Below the pieces are notes generated by a model. It was not told where the DNA came from. It ran no database searches and saw nothing but the letters and a program-made list of their open reading frames with translations. A program made the translations under genes and the position numbers. From a virus, in the IMG/VR virus record IMGVR_UViG_3300044638_000383, positions 1 through 27,625 of that record: 27,625 bases of DNA; one strand, 5' to 3'. Positions 15,701-22,078 of the stretch are shown here, one piece after another; within the stretch, counting starts at the first letter, position 1; each line of letters opens with the position of its first letter.

Positions 15701-17075
15701 TGACTACGATGTCAACATCATCAACCCTGCGCAAGATATTAAGATTGCGGCTGGCGCTGAAAAACGAGGCATAGCCGCTACTATTTACCACGTACTTGAA
15801 AAGATTACCAAAGCATCTGACCTTGCCGCACGCTTGGCGGTGTTTGAGGAAACTTTGCTTGAGACAGGTGGCAAGAAAGATAAGGATGGCGGTATCACAG
15901 GCGGTGATACAGAACTTGCGCAACTGCGTGCGCGTGAGTTGATTAACTTTAGTCGCCGTGGGTCTAGCCCTAAAATCCGCACACTCAGTCACGTAGTGCC
16001 GTTTATGAACGCATACGCACAGGGTATGGATGTCACCTACCGCACCGCAAGCGGTTTAGATTCCGCAACAGGTGCTGAACGCACAGAAGCACGTAAGCAG
16101 TTCTATAAAATGGCCATGAAGCTAACAGCTTTAGGCTTTATGTACGCCTTGGCATTTGGTGATGATGAGGGTTACAAAAATGCCCCTGACGAAGTGCGTG
16201 ACAACAATTTCCTAATACCGTATACGGATAAAAAGATTCCGTTACCAAAAGAAATTGGGTTCTTGTTCAAGTCAATCCCAGAACGCTTGGTTAACTACTA
16301 CCGCCGTTATGGTACAGACGAAGAACAAACCGTTTTAAATTTACTGGGTTCGATTGTTTATGGTGGTGTGTCTGCGTATGGATCACCTAACGTTACCCCT
16401 GCATTAATTAAACCCGGGCTTGAAGCTCTAACCAATCATTCGTTCTTCTTGCAACGTGAGTTGGAATCAGCTTCTATGCAAAAACTTGATCGTTCACAAC
16501 GATATACACCAAGTACATCTGAATTGGCCAAAGCTATAGGCACGCTCTCACAAAAAATTGGGGTAGTAGAAGTATCTCCCATCATGGTTGATAACTTCAT
16601 ACGCGGGTTGTTTGGTATTGCAGGTTCCTCCACACTGCTGATGACAGACGCTTTGATTAACCCAAGCCGCGCTGATCGCCCCCTGTATCAAATGCCATTT
16701 GCAAGTCTGTTTGTATATGACACTACGGGTGGTCGCGCCAAAAACGAATTCTTTGAATTGCAAGATAAAGTAAGCCGCACAAACAGTACTTACTTAAGCA
16801 TGAAGGGTACTGATCCTGATAAAGCCGAAGCGTACTACTTGAAAAACGAACCCTACATTTTGGCCGTGCCAATGTTAAATTCAACTTTAAAAGAGCTAAG
16901 TGAAATTCGTAAACAGCGTGTGTACTATGAAACCGCATCTCCTGAAATACTTAATATGGATGGTAAAGAGCGCCGTGCCAATATTGACGCATTGAAAAAG
17001 CTTGACTTGGAGGCCGTATCACATATTCGCGAGCTTGATAAAACGTTGCGTGATATAAGTAAGGCAAACAAGTAA
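9786..17075 (+). CDS. Giant multi-domain internal virion / DNA-ejection protein (L,D-transpeptidase, zincin-like, LPD38-like)
   Basis: The 2429-residue protein has a mosaic layout. Residues 1-30 (MTIYRIQAPNGLTYEIEG) match a short N-terminal module common in such phage proteins. About 131-195 is a long Ala/Gly/Val hydrophobic stretch. About 377-490 is coiled coil. About 799-856 is a Lys-Lys-Val-Glu-Pro repeat. About 1069-1230 is a YkuD-type L,D-transpeptidase domain with His1171 and Cys1200 in VSYGCIN. About 1295-1435 is a zincin-like domain with VFHELFHLGL (His1359, Glu1360, His1363) and a possible third ligand at Glu1431 (TDEALARIAEEL). The last 900 residues are helical and resemble the LPD38 region of large polyvalent proteins. 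The start has no clear Shine-Dalgarno and lies 2 nt after the previous stop, so coupled translation is likely. Roles in crossing the peptidoglycan and membrane during DNA entry are inferred. Confidence 0.85.
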   Translation: MTIYRIQAPNGLTYEIEGPEGATKEEVAMAVMAKSPESAKPFKEAGASFGDTAVAGLQSAIGSAKSTLQGFGAEAPGVETLGNLQKGLGQLYTPERQAEQARRAALEKAAAKSGSTLEEIKASAAGVAEAPIQSTASAVGSSIPTVALAIGAAALAAPAAAVIGLSGAAALAFAGAVGIATKYTLGALQGAGSVKGSIYDAVKEEVGKQYPDLSKEEVSKIALEAQSFTGKNWDNILAGTGIGFVAGGTGIEKDLLKKLSKPVAEAAAKKAGEEVAKKGIIAGTKRTVGTGLKEAVPEAIQGGQEQFAANVAQTREGFETPAMEGVLGAATKEGLMGMLGGSAVSPFTGTTPPPAQPTVDQSGQPTPTELEALVQQRRLAREQEQMGVKQGRNAREGEKLIDAEAKAEADQQQAARVEAEKAAATELQTLRAQRQAELEQTFPKDYSDVMQKTDAYATLFQEKQALANQTQTKEVKARIKTIDGLIQGIIEEDTRVPNEFKRMQAENAKVTKNLPPDLQAKYAATAFTIPEPQQMEIRAATVEQAPVQQTDLLGQPIEQEAPAAATPDKFKTVQTAAEAQAALDLQNRREAREGQAERNAAKDAGQLGLFTRVGTPTAEAEVLPPKIIVKKPPVTEPTVRQKPTPETVEPVITSDTLGVLGIGPTAVMRKPGHAIQGLDITKPEDAAEVRNMLTIYREGRSPAIVQKIDTFLARPEFQALPAPAPVAIETPAVAPIAQAPAVLPAVIPAPVVKAPTKTTGQSAEKKAANKAAQPSAKKAKVAEAPAAPVSAPAPVKVVKKAEPKKVEPKKIEVKKAEPKKVEPKKVEPKKVEPKKVELKKLEAPKVEPKKEEPKVDKALEKARETVDDLDLDPETTKTKVKSFAKRLHKAGLIDDISLNAVESISKDKDMGYEDLLDEVRFALDAYERQQGQAPETKPEAKAPVAEEKPKAKAIPEPQKEQIEKPFNRLTEDQKQELEEFYGDSRDTPAFWDKLRADVVKSINEGSKAVAKAIRELVNQIASGVLAVGLIFNPNGLTNQYNINIQKTFQETTTITAPVPEAAKSKMSPLAQDVYGAMAPVAMKSGKWFMVADKPNGMLHIFKEDGSHALSDPTLYGKDKGDVMEAVSSLEGGAKVTPAGKFTLQSKPSEYAGKQMLVLVESKDSTGYIAIHAADVSTPSENRLGRLDTPTAEDNRVSYGCINTKHDTFVNKIVPNIDSLDGGLIFVLPETAEATAEMFKPETKTVERAEAPTTTAKAEGVRDIAKKEERIEGTEGPTRARITDNQNPVDNPISNAELEGIVDDVKKSLGGEVEVTILDSAKDLDPKAPAGAAGLVKDGNVYLFRDGIKSGVEGAKTVFHELFHLGLQKLLTNPKEYHRVMINLYRMNARVREMADKWIASQEGQDAKAAYAKEYSNPRDQLNALTAHGTDEALARIAEELKTGKKIGTGQRGFVRSIAKWLADVAEKMGLRQVAQSIRSATYTEVEKFVQEAMTAAVGAGPVNVRLTRRFSAPGGIDENTRRAVQAIQDKTPAKYKEKEKKTLVQVLKSVKEVETRDQAKLITRQKLADKYATVSNKIEKMYSKGFKNAFGDLSPMVLARQAEEARKLVLDFYKAGGIRMRKSGLIETVDTKDSLQGAVEQLVDLAAKSDMTYEKAESYVSSLLEGHRLYNMREEHDKLLEASALTLEQQGKYKLADAERKKKLARHMDNADIDTLEAAFQKSPEVKAILDTLNATRTQAIDLMVDTGRITPEQGKFWKDNAAYVPFDRVFVETEGPTKGRGFTGIAALRNIPGMEGSFERPIKNVFDSYTSRLSWMVTEAVHNNASYNVLDTLALGGFAKELKPNEVPEDKTLVVKVYRNGKPVEFEVESLADFQAFQMAPEVLTGFTAMLAPGARWLRVGVTAFPAFSIKQVIEDSQRAMFNSGVARPMVTGMKTLYNFPRLLTSDALQALGVSKKMPLVRMMEKLGIIGDYDVNIINPAQDIKIAAGAEKRGIAATIYHVLEKITKASDLAARLAVFEETLLETGGKKDKDGGITGGDTELAQLRARELINFSRRGSSPKIRTLSHVVPFMNAYAQGMDVTYRTASGLDSATGAERTEARKQFYKMAMKLTALGFMYALAFGDDEGYKNAPDEVRDNNFLIPYTDKKIPLPKEIGFLFKSIPERLVNYYRRYGTDEEQTVLNLLGSIVYGGVSAYGSPNVTPALIKPGLEALTNHSFFLQRELESASMQKLDRSQRYTPSTSELAKAIGTLSQKIGVVEVSPIMVDNFIRGLFGIAGSSTLLMTDALINPSRADRPLYQMPFASLFVYDTTGGRAKNEFFELQDKVSRTNSTYLSMKGTDPDKAEAYYLKNEPYILAVPMLNSTLKELSEIRKQRVYYETASPEILNMDGKERRANIDALKKLDLEAVSHIRELDKTLRDISKANK
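12181..12351 (+). repeat. Imperfect 15-nt tandem repeat encoding Lys-Lys-Val-Glu-Pro
   Basis: Inside the giant gene, units of the form AAGAAGGTTGAACCC recur in tandem with wobble changes (about ten units). They encode a Lys/Glu/Pro-rich linker at about residues 799-856. The linker separates the N-terminal coiled-coil part from the enzyme-like domains and is probably extended and flexible. Confidence 0.9.
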
Positions 17076-17078
17076 AAA

Positions 17079-17101
17079 ACCCCCGGAATTTAGCCGGGGG
17101 T
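17079..17101 (-). terminator. Rho-independent terminator of the left-going operon
   Basis: CCCCCGG (17080-17086) and CCGGGGG (17094-17100) form a perfect 7-bp GC stem, extended by one A-T pair, around the 7-nt loop AATTTAG. Read on the minus strand, the stem is followed directly by TTTTTT (17079-17074), the classical U-tract. On the plus strand the stem is followed by TAAAAGG with no U-tract. It therefore terminates transcripts arriving from the left-going genes. It lies between the two converging operons and may also slow right-going transcription. Confidence 0.88.
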
Positions 17102-17146
17102 AAAAGGAGAAAAGCAACTGCACTTTTTAGGGTGCAGCTTATCCTA

Positions 17147-17365
17147 TCATGCAATTCGCCAAACCCGAATACCCCACATGCCGTTTTCTATGTGGGCAAT
17201 GATCTTGACTTTAAAGCCTCGGCTCTCAGCGCGTTTAGTTACGGCTGCGGTCATGCGATCATGAGCAATGCAGGGTAGGAAGAAAGAGGAGCCAAGCCTG
17301 AACTTGTGCCACTCAATCTGAACCTGCACCCCTTCAATTTCAAGCGGCTTTTCTATCTTCGTCAT
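17147..17365 (-). CDS. Conserved small phage protein, function unknown
   Basis: The 72-residue product is the last gene of the left-going operon, and its start overlaps the end of the primase-helicase gene by 26 nt. The sequence has a beta-rich pattern: EGVQVQIEWHKFRLGSSFF, then LPCIAHD, and a final GIRVWRIA. I recall small phage proteins with this combination of a FFxPC motif and a Gly-x-Arg-Val-Trp-Arg ending, of unknown role. A single Cys and the Trp/Arg-rich ending hint at nucleic-acid or protein binding, but this is speculative. The ribosome site is weak (CGAAG). Coupling to the upstream gene is likely. The terminator follows 46 nt downstream. Confidence 0.68.
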   Translation of the reverse strand: MTKIEKPLEIEGVQVQIEWHKFRLGSSFFLPCIAHDRMTAAVTKRAESRGFKVKIIAHIENGMWGIRVWRIA

Positions 17366-20198
17366 CTTCGATTGGCAGGGCCATTACCGCTTCTGCATCA
17401 AAGACATGGCTCATGGTGTCGTCAATCAACAACGCATTGACGGGGGGTGCTGCCATCAGCGTACCTTTTGCCATACGCTTCTTTACAGAATCTACAGCCA
17501 CACCTGTATTACGCAGGGCGTTGACTGTGTCGTGATAGCTAACCTGATTCTTGGCGCACCATTCTTTAAACTTCTTTTGCACAATAAACAGGCGCTTGGT
17601 ATCAAGCTCGTACCGGATCAGCAACTCACCCTTTGGCTCCCTAACAGGTGCAGAGGGCAGGCCATTCTCAGCAGGGTTATCTCTAACCAACAAGATGTTA
17701 TTGATGTTGGCCATGACAAAGGAACCCACGGCTGTAGCGCCATCTGTTGGAGCCGCCTTGATGTCGCCCTTGTTGGATTTAAGTAAAACCACAAGCCAGT
17801 TGAAGATGCGCTTAACGTCAAAGTCAATCAAGCCAAGCTGATTGGCAATCAGGCCACCTGTGATACCCAGCGCACCGATGGATGACCAGAAGCGTTCACG
17901 CTGACCCAAACCTGCCGCCGTATCCAAACGCAACTGAACGTCACGCATGGTATCCAAAACTTCAGGCAGGTTGTCGACCACATATTTCAAGAAGATTTCA
18001 CCGGCATGGCCGTAGTTAGTAGACAGCTTACCAAACAGCGCATCGGTAAATTCTTTTGAGTACGAATCATCACGGCGGATTTTTAACTCAATGATACGCA
18101 TCATCTCGCCTTCAGGAAATTCCTTCAGGGAAAACAACTTATCGTACAAACTGCTGTTGGATGAAGTGATTGCAAGCAAGCGCCAGAAGGTATTGTTCAT
18201 ACGCTCAGCGTTGGTCTGTGACTCCATGCGGTTCTTGCCACGGCCTTGGGTGATGGCGTATGCCAACTGTGACACCATCTCATCACGCATGTTGGTCACT
18301 TCATCAATCGTTGCAGGCAGATTGTTCAGCACACCAAAACGGTGAATCTTGGCGTTGTATGTATCCTCGTTTTGAAGTAGTAGGTCGAACGGTTGCCCCC
18401 AGATACTGTTGATGGCCATCTGTACAGTTGACTTACCTGTGCCAGAACCCGGACTCATCAAGTTAACGATACCCCCGCGCACCTGAGTGAACGGCATCAG
18501 CACACTGCCAAACCCAAGCATAAACGCAAAGGCTTGCGCTTCCATACCATTGTTGTTATAGAAGTTAACAACCGACTTCCACTCATCCAGTTCACCCTTC
18601 TTCGTCAGCAACGAACAGGCATGCAAGATTGAACTTGCAGGGGGGCTGTACTTAACCCCAGTCTTTGTAATCTCGCGGTCGCCAAGGATGAACGTCTTTT
18701 CTTCTGTCCATCCAAACTGGCTACGTACTTTTTCGGCTTGTCCCATAATCTGTAATTCCTTTACCCAACGTGAAACATAAAACATTAACTCATCGACAGT
18801 CTTACCCAGCACCGCCATGCCCTGCGTTGCAATAGCATCACGAAAGCGATCCTTTGACAACACGCTAACCAGAGGCACCGAGAACTCCCGCACACCATCT
18901 CGGGGTAAATGCAGTCGCATCCATAGAACCTCACCCGCCACAGGGTCGTGCATACGCTTGACCACATAGAAGTCGTTTTCATAAACCAACTTGTCATTGC
19001 CCTCTTCTTCGGATTTGTTGGGGTCGCCTCGGCGGTATATACCACCGTACTTGCCACGAAAGAAAGGAAAGGGGTATGCAGGTATGTTGTATACCCGCAC
19101 GTCTTTGGAATTAGAGTCCACCGTTGTGATGGTGTTGTCTTCCTCAGTTGCTTCAATGATCTCTTTACCCAACACAATAGGTGAGCCAAACTTACCCTTG
19201 TGCTTACAGTCTTTACAACCACCGGGTCTGAGGTCATCAAACGTGGTGCAGGTATATGGGCCTTTAGTTTCGCTTGCCTTGCGATCAGTCTCATGGGGGC
19301 TGTAGCTATCATGCTGATTCGACATCTCGTGGATGGCGGTATCACGATCTACGCAAAGATTGGCAATCGATAAGCCACCACGCCACAAAGGTTCTGGCAC
19401 CTGCTTCTGGTGCTCCATAATGTGGTTGAGTTGAGCACACCCCTCAACCTTCAAGGCAATAATCTTTTCAAAGCGATACGAATTGTTCTGCCCCATCAGG
19501 GCTTTGCTGGTTGCGTCTTGCCCAGCGTTCTTGATGTAGTCAGGTACTTCAAAGGGCAACGCGTCAGTAGACTGGCTTGGCTCGGGCGCACCTAGGGCGG
19601 CGGCAAAATCAAACAGGTCAACCTTACCATCACCACCTATGTACTCCACTGGAAGTGGGTTGTCAGGGTTTTTAAAGTTGTGTGTTTCTGGCACGCGAAG
19701 GATACGCGCCATGTCAGTTGTGCAAGAAGGATCAGCAAATAAACTACGTTCAGTGCAAACATTCTTTAAACGCTTGGCCACAGGTAGCCATGTGTTCTTG
19801 TCGATACTCTCAGGCAGTACCCAGTACGCATGCACTCCGTTACCAGAGTTGATACAGATGGGTTGAGGTAAACCTAGGTCAGTACAGAACTGCCCCAGTG
19901 CCGCCATTGCCAGATCACGTGATGCATAATCCTTGGTGGGGCCACAGTCTAAATCAAGCCAAAATGCTTTGGCTCTGTATGCGTTGGCAGCTAGCCTACG
20001 GGGTGGAACAATCTCAGGGTCAAACGAGAACATCGCATAGTACGTGTCAGCGTCAGCACCATAGATGCCCTGTATTTCCGTGATGAGAGATGGAATGTCA
20101 GTTGCAAACCGTGTACGTAACTTCTCCTGCCTGATGCCGACCGCGCAGTATTTGCCAGTATCCGGCAACACCGCATTCAGAAATTCGGTCAATGTCAT
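17340..20198 (-). CDS. Primase-helicase: AEP-like primase domain with zinc motif and P-loop helicase
   Basis: The 952-residue protein appears to supply both priming and unwinding for replication. The N-terminal domain carries AFWLDLDCG with Asp82 and Asp84 as candidate metal ligands, SGNGVHAYWVLP with His123, and ARILRVPETHNFK. This set is typical of archaeo-eukaryotic primase-like domains in phages. A cysteine cluster follows (Cys317, Cys328, Cys331, perhaps His333) in GGCKDCKHKGKFGSP. The C-terminal half has a Walker A motif, SPGSGTGKST (Lys589), a Walker B motif, ATIDEV (Asp632, Glu633), and a sensor-like ITSSNSSLYDK, as in SF3/DUF927-type helicases. The start ATG is 14 nt from the preceding gene, with no strong Shine-Dalgarno. 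The stop is overlapped by the 72-aa gene. The AEP assignment is from motifs and the fold is not proven. Confidence 0.88.
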   Translation of the reverse strand: MTLTEFLNAVLPDTGKYCAVGIRQEKLRTRFATDIPSLITEIQGIYGADADTYYAMFSFDPEIVPPRRLAANAYRAKAFWLDLDCGPTKDYASRDLAMAALGQFCTDLGLPQPICINSGNGVHAYWVLPESIDKNTWLPVAKRLKNVCTERSLFADPSCTTDMARILRVPETHNFKNPDNPLPVEYIGGDGKVDLFDFAAALGAPEPSQSTDALPFEVPDYIKNAGQDATSKALMGQNNSYRFEKIIALKVEGCAQLNHIMEHQKQVPEPLWRGGLSIANLCVDRDTAIHEMSNQHDSYSPHETDRKASETKGPYTCTTFDDLRPGGCKDCKHKGKFGSPIVLGKEIIEATEEDNTITTVDSNSKDVRVYNIPAYPFPFFRGKYGGIYRRGDPNKSEEEGNDKLVYENDFYVVKRMHDPVAGEVLWMRLHLPRDGVREFSVPLVSVLSKDRFRDAIATQGMAVLGKTVDELMFYVSRWVKELQIMGQAEKVRSQFGWTEEKTFILGDREITKTGVKYSPPASSILHACSLLTKKGELDEWKSVVNFYNNNGMEAQAFAFMLGFGSVLMPFTQVRGGIVNLMSPGSGTGKSTVQMAINSIWGQPFDLLLQNEDTYNAKIHRFGVLNNLPATIDEVTNMRDEMVSQLAYAITQGRGKNRMESQTNAERMNNTFWRLLAITSSNSSLYDKLFSLKEFPEGEMMRIIELKIRRDDSYSKEFTDALFGKLSTNYGHAGEIFLKYVVDNLPEVLDTMRDVQLRLDTAAGLGQRERFWSSIGALGITGGLIANQLGLIDFDVKRIFNWLVVLLKSNKGDIKAAPTDGATAVGSFVMANINNILLVRDNPAENGLPSAPVREPKGELLIRYELDTKRLFIVQKKFKEWCAKNQVSYHDTVNALRNTGVAVDSVKKRMAKGTLMAAPPVNALLIDDTMSHVFDAEAVMALPIEDDEDRKAA

Positions 20199-20212
20199 AG
20201 GGATACTTCGGG

Positions 20213-20437
20213 TTAATGGCGGTCAATATAGTTTTGGATTTTCTTGGCGGTTTCGGGGCGCGGTGAATACTCACCCGCGAACCACGCATAAACGGTTATC
20301 TTCGTAACCCCTGCAATCTCGGCAACCTTCTTCACCGATATGTTTTTCTTGATGCAAGCCCTGCCGATTTTTACACCGGACAACTTCCCATCAGCTTGCT
20401 TGTTCTTTAGCACCGTGGCTAATGTGTAACCAATCAT
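20213..20437 (-). CDS. Small helix-turn-helix DNA-binding protein
   Basis: The 74-residue product has a clear HTH pattern in its second half: ISVKKVAEIAGVTKITVYAW, followed by FAGEYSPRPETAKKIQNYI. This is the layout of Cro/CI-type or XRE-like domains, in which the second helix of the motif reads the DNA. The N-terminal 25 residues are Lys-rich. It is placed between the ssDNA-binding-type gene and the primase-helicase gene, so it may be a replication-module regulator or help load replication proteins at a site. Which one is inference. Only a weak GAAAGA ribosome site precedes the ATG. Confidence 0.78.
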   Translation of the reverse strand: MIGYTLATVLKNKQADGKLSGVKIGRACIKKNISVKKVAEIAGVTKITVYAWFAGEYSPRPETAKKIQNYIDRH

Positions 20438-20519
20438 CGCTGTCTTTCGTTAGGTGGGGGTACTAACCACTCGTCTGCAAGCTCCGAAGAATCTTTGCGT
20501 AGCGTTCCCCCCGATTGGT

Positions 20520-21407
20520 TTACTCGTCGCTGTCGTCTGCCCATGCATCAAGCACAGAGGCTACGTCTTTGGATTCCGTTTTCTTCACGGCACGTTTGAC
20601 GGGTTCGTCAACAGCTTCGGGTTTAGCGGCCTTGGGTGCGGGCGCGGCTTCAGGTTCCATGAAAGGAGAAGCCTTCGGTGTACTACCATCCACCTGCTGA
20701 ACAGTCTGTGTTACGGCGTTCAGTGCATCTGCTGATTCACCTTGAGCCTTGCTCTCAGCCAACTCTTCCACAGACAAGGGGCGCACAGCGCGGAATGTCA
20801 GCTTGGGTGTTGCGCTTGAGGTATCAAAACGCATCTCAGTCACAACGGCTGTCACGGGGATACCATGACCGCCCAAGAACTTAGCGTACTGTTGCAGTGG
20901 CATCTTGCCGTTATCGCCTGTGCCGAAGATTGACTGACCGGGCAATGACAACTGATACACATCACCTGACAGATTGTTTTCCAAAGCCACAGCAATGCGT
21001 TGGCTGAAGCGGCAAGCACGGCTATCACCCTGACCAGAACCCTTGATGTTCTGTTGGCAATTCTGGCAACTTGTGCTCTGTGGGTTCTTCACACCTTTGT
21101 CTGGTGCAACGCCATCATTGGATGAGCAATCGGGGGAAGCGTTCTGGCCTTCCACGTAAGTGCCTGCGTAGTACTGGCGTGATGTTTTCTCAGCAGAGCG
21201 TACAACTACCACGTTCATGGCGCGGTCGTCATTCTGAGCAACTTCTTTACCACCAACAACCATGCGGAATACACCGCCTTTGATTGAGATGCGTTTGCCG
21301 TTACCACCGCCACCCATCAGGGCTTTGGTTGTTGCGTCCAGTTCAAGGTTACGCAAGTGGGCTGGGAGGGTGTTACCACCTTGGGAGAAGAGAGTGATGT
21401 CAGACAT
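20520..21407 (-). CDS. Probable phage ssDNA-binding-type protein with Cys4 motif and acidic tail
   Basis: The 295-residue product belongs to a family I recognise from replication modules of several podovirus-like phages, usually left unnamed. Conserved-looking blocks are GKRISIKGGVFRMVVGGKEV (about 37-56), DRAMNVVVVRSA, YYAGTYVEGQ and ENNLSGDVYQLSLPG. Four cysteines (Cys94, Cys114, Cys117, Cys132) form a likely zinc site. Residues 225-270 are low complexity (Ala, Pro, Lys), and the chain ends in an acidic tail with aromatic residue, AWADDSDE. That tail is typical of SSB proteins such as T7 gp2.5 and T4 gp32, which use it to contact other replication proteins. No OB fold can be proved by eye. 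AAGGA precedes the ATG with a 7-nt spacer inside the previous gene, with which it overlaps by 8 nt. Confidence 0.7.
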   Translation of the reverse strand: MSDITLFSQGGNTLPAHLRNLELDATTKALMGGGGNGKRISIKGGVFRMVVGGKEVAQNDDRAMNVVVVRSAEKTSRQYYAGTYVEGQNASPDCSSNDGVAPDKGVKNPQSTSCQNCQQNIKGSGQGDSRACRFSQRIAVALENNLSGDVYQLSLPGQSIFGTGDNGKMPLQQYAKFLGGHGIPVTAVVTEMRFDTSSATPKLTFRAVRPLSVEELAESKAQGESADALNAVTQTVQQVDGSTPKASPFMEPEAAPAPKAAKPEAVDEPVKRAVKKTESKDVASVLDAWADDSDE

Positions 21408-21618
21408 TTGGTGTTTCCTTTTTGATGAAAGTGTTAATAATTGCTAAGTCAATGTTAAAAAATTTGGCAAGGTCACTAGCGAAGAATCGATAGTTCTTAC
21501 CAACGCGGATGAAAGGTATACGCTTCTCAGGGTTCTCTTCCTTAATAAGCGCGTGAACAGTTGACGGTGCGACTTGCAATAGCTTCGCCACCTGCGCCAA
21601 CGTAAGTGCAGTTTCCAA
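21400..21618 (-). CDS. Excisionase / MerR-type helix-turn-helix protein
   Basis: The 72-residue product begins METALTLAQVAKLLQVAPST and continues VHALIKEENPEKRIPFIRVG, then KNYRFFASDLAKFF. This is the classic HTH_17 layout of small excisionase or MerR-like regulators: a HTH followed by a wing and a second helix that reads the operator. The start is TTG, not ATG, supported by AGGAG 8 nt upstream and by the pattern, since Met1-Glu-Thr leads directly into the motif. The gene lies 1 nt after the stop of the 129-aa gene. A true excisionase would need an integrase, and none is in the window, so it may instead control transcription in this module. Confidence 0.8.
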   Translation of the reverse strand: METALTLAQVAKLLQVAPSTVHALIKEENPEKRIPFIRVGKNYRFFASDLAKFFNIDLAIINTFIKKETPNV

Positions 21619-21619
21619 T

Positions 21620-22009
21620 TTAGCTTCTCCTGACAGTTACAGTATATTTGTGATCCACGTTTAACCCTGTCGGTAACACATCAGGATTTTCCCGTAGGAA
21701 CTCTTTCATATTCAACTGCGATATGCGCCTCTCAACTAAGTCAAGTGCGTCATGGTCACGGATGAATTTGTGCATTGCAGCCCAGTCGCCTGTCCAGTAG
21801 CGTGTTTGCACTGTACGTATTGCTGTGCCGTGGGCCGTCTTGATACTCTCGGCTCCCGTTGCTTTGCAAGTCTCAAGCAAGTTTGATTCGACCAAACCCA
21901 TTTGCTCTTTGATTGCAAGGTCTTCTGCTTCGTACTTCGCTTTGAGGGCGGCACGGGCATCGCGCATCTTAATGTATACGCGTACTAATTTATCTGCTGT
22001 TATATCCAT
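21620..22009 (-). CDS. Conserved phage protein with N-terminal helical region
   Basis: The 129-residue product is not assigned. Residues 1-45 are charged and helical (KLVRVYIKMRDARAALKAKY), probably a coiled coil. A central block, SIKTAHGTAIRTVQTRYWTG, leads into DWAAMHKFIRDHDALDLVE, and the end is VDHKYTVTVRRS. The helix plus His-Gly-Thr hairpin is reminiscent of Gp157- or Gam-like nuclease-modulating phage proteins, but the likeness is loose and I do not assert it. A GGAAA site precedes the ATG by 6 nt, and the strong promoter at 22037-22064 lies just upstream, so this is the first gene of a transcription unit. Confidence 0.72.
   Translation of the reverse strand: MDITADKLVRVYIKMRDARAALKAKYEAEDLAIKEQMGLVESNLLETCKATGAESIKTAHGTAIRTVQTRYWTGDWAAMHKFIRDHDALDLVERRISQLNMKEFLRENPDVLPTGLNVDHKYTVTVRRS
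21627..21631 (-). promoter_or_regulatory. Ribosome binding site supporting a TTG start
   Basis: The minus-strand sequence AGGAG stands 8 nt before the TTG at 21618, inside the last codons of the 129-aa gene. It decides the start of the HTH_17 gene, which has no ATG near its conserved N-terminus. Confidence 0.75.
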
Positions 22010-22036
22010 GTTGCTTTCCGTTTCGTTTTTTGGTTA

Positions 22037-22064
22037 ATGATACATCCTATCTTTACTTTGTCAA
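22037..22064 (-). promoter_or_regulatory. Sigma-70-type promoter, left-going
   Basis: On the minus strand TTGACA (22064-22059) is a perfect -35 box, and TATCAT (22042-22037) matches the -10 consensus at five of six positions with a 16-nt spacer. Transcription would start near 22030 and enter the 129-aa gene at 22009. The position in the short gap after the helicase gene suggests it drives the HTH_17, ssDNA-binding, HTH and primase-helicase genes. It has not been tested. Confidence 0.65.
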
Positions 22065-22078
22065 GTACCTCCATAAAT

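Noticed and set aside
17079-17101. Terminator for the right-going virion operon
   Set aside because: There is no U-tract after the hairpin on the plus strand. The U-tract exists only on the minus strand.
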